Shown: one piece after another, positions 1 to 21,599 of the stretch | Layout: every line of letters starts with the position of its first letter | Numbering within the stretch: position 1 is the first letter of the stretch | Assembly (NCBI GenBank): GCA_018398765.1 | Contig: JAHBMJ010001376.1 | Location: 1 to 30,066 of the forward strand | Origin: Chromera velia | Lineage: Eukaryota; Sar; Chromeraceae | Direction: 5' to 3' | DNA: 30,066 nt | The notes under the pieces: generated by a model | Databases searched by the model: none | What the model was told of the DNA's origin: nothing | The model's input: only the letters and a program-made list of their open reading frames with translations | Program-made: the position numbers and the translations under genes

Positions 1-725
1 GTGATACGCCTATAGGATGTTGATTGATGCCAGTAGTATATGTTGCCACCTAGATTGCCCTATAGAGATTGCCACACTTTATCCCACACTTATGCATGTA
101 GAGATTGTTAAATTTTAATAAAGATAATAATATAACCTAACACTTTAACACTCTATAAACCCGGAATTTAGTGATTCTAATAGTGAACTCCTAGGTGAAC
201 TCTAGGGCTTAGGGCTGTTTTCTTGCCAGTTAGTACTGCTAGTACTTAGTTTGTACAGCCTCCTGGAAGAACTGCCTATTAAACTAAACTAATTAGAGTC
301 TTTATTTACAGTAATTTACAGTCATAGCTCGTTGCATCATAAAACTTACATGCATGTAGTATGAAGATTGTTTTTTCAGGACTAAATTCAAGTTCATGAC
401 AATTTGTGTCTAAGCAACGTTAAGCAGCGTCTTCGTCATTTAAGCCTTTCTTTTTGACTCGCACTTCTTAGGAATCTTTAAACGCTTCCGAACATCATTC
501 TGGGAAAGGCAACTTCCGGCTAGGGTGCTTGGTTTCTCGCATGCATTGCAGTTGGTAGCCTCAAGCAGCCTCAAGGAACCAGTGCCAGAAGCCCTACCGA
601 TTGGTCAGTCAGGTTCATGCAATCCCCTCGCCTCACGATCAAGACGTGCGTGTACCGGTACGCAGTGTACTACACACGGTTAGCTTCTGTCCCCCCAAAA
701 GAAAAAACCACGCACACTCGATCAT

Positions 726-1130
726 TGACAGTCCCCCCCTGGCAACGCGGACAGTGTCACGGAGAGACAGTCCAACCAACCAAGTTGCACATGCACGCAG
801 AATCCACGAGGCTCATGCAGTCTCCCTCCGACAGACATGAACTTAGACAAGAACAGGGTCATAGGACAGGCAGCGAGGCAGAGACAGTGCCTCAGAACAA
901 CGCGTTTCCAATGGGGAAGAGAGATTGCAGAAGGAAAGGAGAAAGGAATGAAGGAGCGAGGGAGGAATGAAGGAGGGAAGAAAGGAAGGGAAGGACAGAA
1001 AGAAGAGAAAGAAAGAAAGAAAGAAAAGGAAGGAAGGAAGGAAGGAAGGAGGGAAGGAAAGGAAAATAGGTAAGAAGCACTCAATGACAGTCACGCCCTG
1101 GAAACGCGGACACGGAGAGACCGTCAAACC
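726..1130 (+). repeat. Diverged ~46 bp direct repeat (two copies)
   Basis: Copy 1 is at 726-772 and copy 2 at 1085-1130. Both begin TGACAGTC and share CCCTGG-AACGCGGACA followed by CACGGAGAGAC. They differ by a few substitutions and one short indel. The copies are 359 bp apart, and the purine-rich microsatellite block lies between them. Confidence 0.6.
940..1072 (+). repeat. Purine-rich GGAA/AAAG microsatellite
   Basis: This is an almost uninterrupted A/G tract of degenerate GAAG, GGAA and AAAG units. Translated frames give only charged low-complexity peptides. Confidence 0.85.
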
Positions 1131-1345
1131 ATTCACGCACGCCAACAACATGTTAAGACCACAACGAAGGCGCGCTTTCTTCCCTCAAGCTGAAGACGGA
1201 CGCGGCCTCTTTCTTTCAATTTGCTGTGTGTACGCCGACTCTTTCTGCCTCATCGACTACCGAGCAAAAAGCAGGCTGACAGTGTTTGTCTCTTTCTTTC
1301 CCCTCCGTCTCTTCATGTACACAACGAAAGAAAGCGGGAAAGAAG

Positions 1346-1402
1346 AAATGGCAGGAAGGAAGGAAGGAAGGAAGGAAGGAAGAAAAAAGAAAGAAAGAAC
1401 GA
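1346..1402 (+). repeat. (GGAA)n / (AAAG)n microsatellite
   Basis: Seven or more GGAA-type units are followed by AAAG-type units. It has the same strand orientation as the tract at 940-1072. Confidence 0.85.
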
Positions 1403-1846
1403 TGGGAAGAAAGAACAAACTAACGAACGAACGACAACGAAGTCCGTGCAATCGAACACAGCAGATTCTTTCTCCGATAACTTTTGTGTCTCTCGTCTCC
1501 CGATCAGTGCCGATCCCTTGATCGAAAATGTCTAGCTGCCTGCCTATCAGAGTGAGTCTGACGGAAAAAGGAGCCATGCATGTTTTCCTTCAATCGACCG
1601 ACCGCGCAGTGCCTCTCGATTCTTCTTCAAATCACAAAGTGACAGGCAGAACCTGACACTCACACTCAAACTCAATCTCACATTCTCAAGCTTGCTGCTC
1701 GAGCGGGCGGGTTTAACAGAGAAAAAGGAAGGACGCTCAGATGCCCTCTTGGCTCCTGGCACTCTCCGTACGTTCTGGAATTTCACCAGGCCCCCTCCGC
1801 ACGATTCTAGTTCAATCAATCAATCAATCAATCACTCGAGGAACGA

Positions 1847-2920
1847 CTACGCGCCAGGATGTTCACCCGCAGGGGAGGGAGAAGGAGAAAGATGGGCACT
1901 GTCGGTCTGTGGGGGGTTGGAAGGAGAAGGAGCAGCTGAGTCAGCAGGAGGGGTTTGTTCGATGCCCTGAATCAACCCTGCAATCACCGATGCCGCACCG
2001 CCCTCTTGAGGAGAGCCGGGGGCCCCCGAGGGGGGAGCACTTGGGTGCTCAGCGGCGTGGGAGGGGGGAGGGGGATGAGGCCGAGGGCCCGCAATGACCG
2101 TAGCAGAATGCAGAGCTGCCTTGGAGACTGCTTTTGCGAAGTCCAGAGACCCCTGCTGGACTTCTGCGCTGAACTTGAGTGTGGCCTCCTGGAGATTGGA
2201 CGACTGTTCGACTACGGCTTCCTCGATCTCTCGGATGAATTCCTCTAGATCCTCACGGGTGTCGGCCTTTAGCTCGGTCTCTGAAGCCCCCTCTCGGAGA
2301 GTGTGGATCTGCTCAGAAGAATCCTTGAGAAGATCCGCCAAGTACTTTCCGACCGTCTCCTGAAGTTTCTCAGCATGAGCAAGCGCAGACTCGGAATTCT
2401 CTGTCGGGGGGCTGGGCACAGCGCCGTGAGCGGGAGGGGAAGTCTGAGTGCCTGCTTGTGCGTGGGGTTGGGGTTGGGAAGAGGAAGATTCGGAGAGGAA
2501 GCTGAGCGACTCGGTGCGCAGCTCTGCTTTGTACTTGGAGACAACCTCCTGGATTTCGTGAACCAACTCGGCAACCTTTCCTGCGAGCGTTGCCGTCTGT
2601 GTGTCAGCAGAAGTCTGGAGCTCCTTCAGGAATTCGACTGCGGAGGTCCGCACGGTGGAAGAAAACTCGTCCATCTCAGTCTGAGCTTCAGAGGAAAACT
2701 TCGCCGCTTCAGCGCGCAGATTCTCTGCATGCTCTTGGGCAATCCGTTTGACTTCTGCCTGCAACTGTGCCGCCTCTGCTTTGTGAGGAGGAGTGGGGGG
2801 GCGGCCATGCGCTCCAGGTCCAGGGGAAGGTGAAGGTGCCGCACCTGTTGCAGGGGGCGCAGCAGGGCGCCCAGAGACGCCAAGAAGGGAGAGAAGAAGA
2901 AAAACAGACACCTGTCTCAT
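1847..2920 (-). CDS. Secreted helical/coiled-coil protein, Pro/Ala-rich ends
   Basis: This is an uninterrupted 357-residue frame ending in TAG at 1847-1849. I place the start at the ATG at 2918-2920 because it is the first ATG of the frame and is followed at once by a signal peptide (MRQVSVFLLLSLLGVSG). Residues ~18-45 are Pro/Ala/Gly-rich. Residues ~46-150 form a long amphipathic helical block with evenly spaced Ala, Glu, Lys and Phe and no Cys. A Pro/Ser/Gln linker follows, then a second helical block (~180-280) of the same character and a Pro/Ala/Ser-rich tail. The mix resembles apolipoprotein-like or exported coiled-coil proteins, but I recognise no named family. Likely destination is the secretory pathway (inference). 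Codon-scale composition is strongly biased and the opposite strand is not credible. It diverges from the large gene at 4226. Extra exons upstream or downstream are possible. Confidence 0.72.
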   Translation of the reverse strand: MRQVSVFLLLSLLGVSGRPAAPPATGAAPSPSPGPGAHGRPPTPPHKAEAAQLQAEVKRIAQEHAENLRAEAAKFSSEAQTEMDEFSSTVRTSAVEFLKELQTSADTQTATLAGKVAELVHEIQEVVSKYKAELRTESLSFLSESSSSQPQPHAQAGTQTSPPAHGAVPSPPTENSESALAHAEKLQETVGKYLADLLKDSSEQIHTLREGASETELKADTREDLEEFIREIEEAVVEQSSNLQEATLKFSAEVQQGSLDFAKAVSKAALHSATVIAGPRPHPPPPSHAAEHPSAPPSGAPGSPQEGGAASVIAGLIQGIEQTPPADSAAPSPSNPPQTDSAHLSPSPSPAGEHPGA

Positions 2921-4225
2921 GGTCAATGGCAGTCGTAAAGAGCTATCAGGAAAAGTTGTTTTGGCTTGTGAAAGGAAGTTGCCACCTGGACGAGTTGAGG
3001 ATTCATTCAATGATAATGGAGTGCGCCAAGACGGTCAGCGATGTTGTGTCCTGATGTCTCCATGCAGCCTTAATTGAACTCTTTTCTTTTTGTTTTTTGA
3101 GGTCTTTCGGTGCACGTCTTTCGCGAGCGCGCGGGCCGAGCTGAAAATGTTCGCTTTCACGGGCCCTGGCTAGCTAGGTGCCGGGATCCCGCGCCCTGTG
3201 AAGATTCTCGCGGAGACGGCAACTCGTGTATACACTGGTTTTAAACCACTGTAATTGCAGTCTGGTGTAGCGACTCTAGCAAGCACGTTGTAGCATTGTC
3301 CAGCTTTGGGTCATTAAAGCTTGTGCAGATGCATTCACACATGGAGCTGCCGTCTGGCCCTCCCACACAGAGAAAGATTGCAGCTGCAACAACAGACCTC
3401 GACAGACGATTGAAGTCCGCAGTCGGTCAGTCTCTTGTAGCTGAATCCTCTTGAGTCTGAACCTCAGAGTCGATCGACTGATCGGTGGTTTGCCTTCTAC
3501 GTTCCCACCTGATGCATGAAAGTTCACGCATCTAATTTCCTTTCCCTGTTGCCGTTGGTGAAGAAGAGACTTCCTAACGCATCCTTTTGATTTTCGTCTG
3601 GACTTTGGTGGCGAGTTGTGCAACAAAGAACGAGAGAAGCACACCGGCCAAGGAAGGTTTGTGCCAGGTCAGCCAAGCCTCACGCCACCTATCCTCCGCC
3701 AGCCAGCCATCTTTCCACTCGATGCAATTTTTCTGCATGCATGCCACTGATGTCACATGCCTCCCTCCCATCTGACGTCAATGCATGCAGTCGGCTTTCC
3801 CGTCCGCTAGTTCCTTCGATCTCGTCTGCTCCTCAGCTGCAGAAATGCACAACTATCGACTCAATACTTCCCTGTGCCCCCGTGATGTTCCTTGAAGACG
3901 GAAGATTGTCCATGCTTGAGCATTTCCCTTCTTCCGGACGTGCAACGGTTCCCTGTTTTGGCTACATGGCTGAATGCCCGATACGGAGGCGAACAGGGTG
4001 TCGACGAAGGAAGGGAAATAACGCAGGATGAAGAGGAAAGAAAAAAGAAAGCTCGGTGCTTCATTCAATCAAAACTCTATCAGACAAAGAAATGAAGATT
4101 TATGTTGTTTTGCTTGCAGCGAAGACCCGCTAAACAGAACATAAGTCTGTCCATAAATCGCGAAAACCCTAACAGAACATAAGTCTGTGCATCTGTTTGT
4201 CGTGTGGAAAAAGTCAGTCGATCAG
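2921..4225. promoter_or_regulatory. Head-to-head intergenic region (likely bidirectional promoter)
   Basis: The minus-strand secreted-protein gene and the plus-strand RING gene point away from each other, so this ~1.3 kb should hold both promoters and 5' UTRs. TGCATGC words, the core bound by apicomplexan AP2 factors, occur at 3734-3744 (two overlapping) and 3782-3788. A pyrimidine-rich stretch ending TTGCTTGCAG at 4119 could be the acceptor of a 5' UTR intron of the RING gene. I see no convincing coding sequence here. Confidence 0.45.
4134..4188 (+). promoter_or_regulatory. Duplicated 17-mer with inverted ends, upstream of RING gene
   Basis: ACAGAACATAAGTCTGT occurs exactly at 4134-4150 and again at 4172-4188, 38 bp apart. 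Each copy starts ACAGA and ends TCTGT, so each is itself a short inverted repeat, as expected for a dimeric protein site. The second copy ends 37 bp before the proposed ATG. Function is inferred from position only. It could equally be a 5' UTR duplication. Confidence 0.4.
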
Positions 4226-17850
<13,625 letters not shown>

Positions 17851-18900
17851 GAGCGTGCATGCATGGGATGGGATGGGGGCGACCGGACATCGAGTCATAC
17901 CGGCCACCCGGCCATCTTGTTTGCATCCTCTTTCAATCGATGTAGTTTGAAAGGCTCTTTCGGATGCCCTAGAGAGTCACATAGAGCAGAATTTCTTATA
18001 CATTGCGGACCAGTTGCGATGCCCGCCCTACAATTATTCAAAAGTTAGAGAAATATCATAGAAATCCAATAGAAATTTGAAAGAAACTAGGTATAACATT
18101 TCTATAAATTTTTGTACGGCGCGGTAAAGTGCTTAAGTGTTTGGCCTAGTGTCGTGTTTTACAGTAGCAGGAGAGTCACATGCGTTAATTTAAAGCGTTT
18201 TTTCGCCATTCGCCCCAATCTTCTTTTACATTTGTTTTTTCACTGCATTCTTCTCATGATCTCGAGTCGAAACGATTCAAAAGACCGGCGAAAAGAGCTA
18301 AAACGAAGCTCAGGAATTGCCCCGCAGTAGCAGAATGCTCGTCTGAAACAATGCTGTGACTAGTGCTGTGAGCGAAAGACAGGCAGACACTTGCCAACAC
18401 CTGAGAATTACTGCACACGAAAGTATAGAAAGACAGATAGAGAAAGAAAAAGAGAGAACAGCTGAAATGAAGCTTATGCATTGCCCAGCAATAGTAAGAT
18501 GCTTGACTGAAATAATGCTTTGAAGGAAAGACGGTTTAAAGACCGGCAGACACATGCCGAAAGGTATACACGCAGGACAGGAAGACGGAGGAAGCGGCAA
18601 AAAAAAGGAGGTCCTTAGGAGGAAACGCAATCTGTACCAAATGGGTAAGATGTGTCATCGGAGAAATGAGAGAATTTAAGACTGCGGGTGTTTCTGAAGA
18701 CACCTAAAGAGCAACAAAAGAGAACTTCGATACATTCATTGTATATACACACGGATGGTCTGTCTCTCTTTCTTTCTCGTGCCCTCACTCACAGCTAAAA
18801 AAACATATACACACTTACACACACATAGATACATACACATACACACACACTGATAATTGATTTGAAGAACACCTCCTCCTTGTCGTGAACAGAAAATCCG
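17851..18900. other. AT-richer non-coding region downstream of RING gene
   Basis: After the stop codon the sequence becomes AT-richer. A TGCATGC lies at 17856, and no gene is seen. A duplicated repeat at 18295-18558 and a CA-rich tract near 18800-18850 are the only structures noted. The RING gene 3' UTR must lie at the left end. I see no unambiguous AATAAA close to the stop. Confidence 0.5.
18295..18558 (+). repeat. Diverged tandem-like repeat, ~163 bp period
   Basis: Copy 1 spans about 18295-18395 and copy 2 about 18459-18558. Shared blocks in the same order are AGCT-AAA-GAAGCT, ATTGCCC, AGTA-AATGCT, CTGAAA-AATGCT and GGCAGACAC (18382-18390 and 18545-18553). The offset is 163-164 throughout. 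Copy 2 carries a short insertion before the last block that copy 1 balances elsewhere. It may be a remnant satellite or part of the retroelement to the right. Confidence 0.55.
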
Positions 18901-18910
18901 AAAACGCTCA

Positions 18911-18955
18911 GGTCCAACCGGTTTCGGGCTTATCAAGCCTCATCAGGGACAACGC
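18911..18955 (-). ncRNA. Hammerhead-ribozyme-like motif (type I)
   Basis: On the minus strand the order is: stem I arm GTCC, core CTGATGA (complement of 18940-18946), stem II GGCTT-GAT-AAGCCC with one bulged C, core GAAA (complement of 18922-18925), ACCGGT, a U at the cleavage position, then stem I arm GGAC (complement of 18912-18915). All invariant core bases are present and the cleavage triplet would be GUU. Stem III is a single A-U pair closing a CCGG loop, or the palindrome ACCGGU pairing in a dimer. Such minimal stem III forms are known in retroelement hammerheads. Stem I is only four pairs before mismatches, so activity is uncertain. Confidence 0.5.
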
Positions 18956-19315
18956 TATACAGAGTTCTAAGCTCCAGACTGAAGTCTTTGGCTGAAATCA
19001 CTTTAATGCTCTTCTGCTTGTTGATGCTAGACTAGCAAGAAACAGAGGCAGTTCGAGCTTCTTTCCAGAAATAATAATCATTGTTGAGCGTAGACGGTAG
19101 CCACCTTTTTTTTCGGAAGCCACTTTTTTTCGGCATGACGCGCGCGGTGTGCGGCCGGGTTCTACATCTATGCGCGGTGCTAAGGGGCATGGGCAGGCCC
19201 GCTTGCGTGTTTGCGCTAAATACAGAACATTTAAATAAAACGAAATCATTTATTTCTACAATTGCAGAGACTGGAGCTAAGTAGAAGCTTGTTTGTCAGT
19301 ACTTCTACATAGACT

Positions 19316-19396
19316 ACCTTTCATGGGGGTATACATCACATCAAAAGATCTTTTAATTCTTCTTGCAGGAAGAATTAAAAATACCCCCATGAAGGT
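19316..19396. repeat. Two-part perfect hairpin
   Basis: The outer arms are 19316-19332 and 19381-19396 (ACCTT-TCATGGGGGTAT against its complement, one extra T). The inner arms are 19351-19362 (TTTTAATTCTTC) and 19369-19380, a perfect 12 bp stem with a six-base loop. The right-hand inner and outer arms abut, while the left-hand ones are separated by 18 bases. It lies between the stop of the reverse-transcriptase frame and the hammerhead motif, so it may be part of the element's 3' region. Confidence 0.75.
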
Positions 19397-19494
19397 CCAG
19401 CTGATTATTATGCAGCAGCAGCTACTGAAACACCAATTAATATTCACTCACAATTGATTACTTCCAAAACCATTTATTAATTTTCATTTTTGAG

Positions 19495-20889
19495 TCAACG
19501 TCCAGCTGCCTGTTTCTTTCTGATGTTTTTCTTCCATTCACTTTTCAACATAGAGAGCAGGTTCGGAGGGTTGCGTCGTGCAACCATAATGCGGCAAGCT
19601 GTCTTTCTTTGGAGCTGACGTCTAAAGAAACCAACAACAGGATCTAGTTGAGTAGATCCTTGTACCTTGAAGAAGAGATCATTAGATCTTTTCTGCGTGC
19701 TCGTTGCTTCCTTCAAGGGGTTATCGGCATTTTGCACAGCTCGCACTGCTTCAGCTCTCAATCGGTCGATAGAGGTGAGGACTTTCTTTCTTTCTTTCTC
19801 TCTGTCTGTGAACTTGACTCTGCTTGCTTCTTGGAGAAGGAGGGGGAGGGGGTATCCCGTCCACATGAAACGCAGGAGAACCTCAACCTGCTCCTTCCTG
19901 AAAACTGCTTCGCATGTACAGAGACGCAGACGTCGGATTAATTCTGCTCTCACCAGTGACAGTTTTGTTCGCTTTCTGTGCGCTGATGTCCATGCCAGAT
20001 ATTGATGTGCATTCAGTGCCTTCGTGTGAGGACGAACCTCCAAGGCAATGAATTCCCCCTCCCAGCGCGCTGCCCACAGCTCTACATCAAGGTGGATGAT
20101 GGGTGTGTGGAATAGGTCCTTTGCTGCCACTATCAAGTAACTGCCAAAGCGCAAACGTGTGTGTGGGTCTGTGCGTATGAAGAAGGTGTCAAGAAAAGAA
20201 ACCAGGGCTTCCTTTGTACTGTTAATTCATTCAAGCAGTGCATCATCAATGTAACGGTCATATTCATTCAAGGCAGAGGGCTTGCTGTCACTGAATAGAA
20301 AACCTTTGAATGCACGCGCCAACACCAGCTTTGCTATCTCCCCACCTGCCGAAGAACCCATTGGCACACCCCCTTTCTGTTTGAAAAAAGAAACGTTCCC
20401 TTCTTTGTCGGTATACTGAAACACGACATGCAGCAGAAGCCGAAACATGGCTCTCCAAATGGGGAGGAATTGATTCTCTCTCCATTCTTTTGGCTCGTAG
20501 GGCGGGCGTTCCTTCTCTATGTGCGGGAGCATGTTCCTGCAGAAAAACTCTTTGTTCTCGTTTAAAACTTTGAACAGAACTTCAAGGATGAGGAGATAAA
20601 TAGACATGGGAGACGGGTGTATGGAACAAGGAGCACGGACCAAAAAAAGGGGAAGACAGCTTGCGTACTCAAGGGTGAAGAATTGCTAGGCAAGAAAAAT
20701 AGAGTCAGCCAACATGATAAAAAGAAGCTTGGCAGCCAACGGACGTGGTTGCTTGTGCATCTCAGCAAAGCTGTGGGATGGTGGTGCGGATGTACGTGCA
20801 AGGATGCGGTGGCCAACTCGCTGCTTCCCTTTTGGTTGCGGTTGAATGAGTAAAAAAAGTGAGACGTTTGGCTGCTTGTGAATGTTCAA
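19495..20889 (-). pseudogene. Penelope-like reverse transcriptase, two in-frame stops
   Basis: A single minus-strand frame runs from 20889 to 19495, broken by TAG at 20686-20688 and TGA at 20227-20229. Recognisable RT parts are palm motif B (GGVPMGSS, 20350-20373), motif C (YIDD, 20242-20253) and a thumb with ELIRRLRLCTC and WTGYP (~19850-19920), the last two typical of Penelope-like thumbs. The basic C-terminal tail (KSEWKKNIRKKQAAGR) ends at 19495. The first catalytic Asp (motif A) is not recognisable upstream of 20640, where the sequence looks degenerate. The TGA sits five residues after YIDD, where related enzymes often carry Trp (my recollection of the family). No frameshift is needed between 20640 and 19495. 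Most likely a dead copy; recoding of TGA is a less likely alternative. Confidence 0.75.
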
Positions 20890-20988
20890 GTGTGACTCTC
20901 TCTAGTCAGATATGGCTGACTTTTTTGAACAGGTCTCGTCTTTTAGCTTTTTGGCAAAATTGGCCAACATGTAAAAAAAGTGAGACGT
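20850..20988 (+). repeat. 18-bp perfect direct repeat, 121 bp apart
   Basis: GTAAAAAAAGTGAGACGT occurs at 20850-20867 and 20971-20988. It lies at the 5' end of the reverse-transcriptase remnant. It could be an internal repeat of the element or an insertion footprint. No coding sequence is seen between the copies. Confidence 0.7.
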
Positions 20989-21123
20989 GTCGCTCTTCCA
21001 ACTGAGTGTGATTGCCCACATGTTACCAATTCACTACGAGAAAACGGAACGCCTTTTGGTGCCACACTATCATCATCATCACGCTCGATAGGACTGTTTG
21101 AGTGGTTTTCATGAATGAAGGCC

Positions 21124-21579
21124 TCAGAAACCAGTATGAAGCACTCGAGCACGCCCATCTCCAGCTCCGTAAGCGGTACCTACAAGTGACAGCTTTTGAG
21201 CACACCACCAATAATAATGGAAACATGACGATTCATTTTTAATAAAAATTATCGTAGAGCAAACTGAGGTATGCAGGGTTGGTGCAGATGATTCAGATGG
21301 ACTTGCATCACACAACTGATAAAGAAGACGACGACTCAGGCTGTCAAAGCGAGTGAGTATCGCATGCAAAAAGCTGATGCAGCACTCTGGTGGATGAGTG
21401 CCTCGCGGAGGGACCTGGCATGCGTACTCGCCCCCGATTAATTCAACGATCGATCGATCTTCGCGGCACCTGTATGCACATGATAAATTTAGTGCAAGGG
21501 CCTCCTCATGCGCTGAGCTGCCTGCGAATATGCATGCATGCTTGTACGTACAAAAAATACCAGTGATCTGTGTATGCAT
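21124..21579 (-). CDS. Hypothetical ORF (weak)
   Basis: A 151-codon frame starts with ATG at 21577-21579. It has mixed composition, several Cys and a helical stretch (ECCISFLHAILTRFDSLSRR), and no domain I recognise. It lies upstream of the decayed reverse transcriptase on the same strand and could be an unrecognised part of that element or chance. No repeats explain it. There is no splice or promoter support. Confidence 0.2.
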   Translation of the reverse strand: MHTQITGIFCTYKHACIFAGSSAHEEALALNLSCAYRCREDRSIVELIGGEYACQVPPRGTHPPECCISFLHAILTRFDSLSRRLLYQLCDASPSESSAPTLHTSVCSTIIFIKNESSCFHYYWWCAQKLSLVGTAYGAGDGRARVLHTGF

Positions 21580-21599
21580 GCACCACTACATGTGAAGCT

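Larger units (their letters stand above)
1..1846. other. Non-coding left flank
   Basis: No convincing gene is seen. The first ~450 bases are AT-rich with short A/T runs, and composition shifts toward GC from about 480. From 900 to 1400 the plus strand is purine-rich with GGAA/GAAAG tracts, so any open frames there are low-complexity artefacts (K/R/E/G on plus, S/F/L/P on minus). An (AATC)n tract sits at 1811-1834 just past the stop codon of the minus-strand gene. The region probably includes the 3' flank of that gene. Exons of a gene lying further left cannot be excluded. Confidence 0.6.
18905..20889 (-). mobile_element. Decayed Penelope-like retroelement (minus strand)
   Basis: The unit comprises a reverse-transcriptase frame with stops (19495-20889) and, downstream on the same strand, a two-part hairpin (19316-19396) and a hammerhead-ribozyme-like motif (18911-18955). 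Penelope-like elements are known to carry hammerhead motifs in their terminal repeats, so the order fits. I found no GIY-YIG domain in frame with this reverse transcriptase and no second hammerhead upstream. The element is therefore 5'-truncated, or belongs to an endonuclease-lacking lineage. The outer boundaries are not defined. Confidence 0.5.

Noticed and set aside
18254-18630. Minus-strand Leu/Ser/Phe-rich frames
   Set aside because: They translate the duplicated repeat and pyrimidine-rich sequence; no domain and no splice context.
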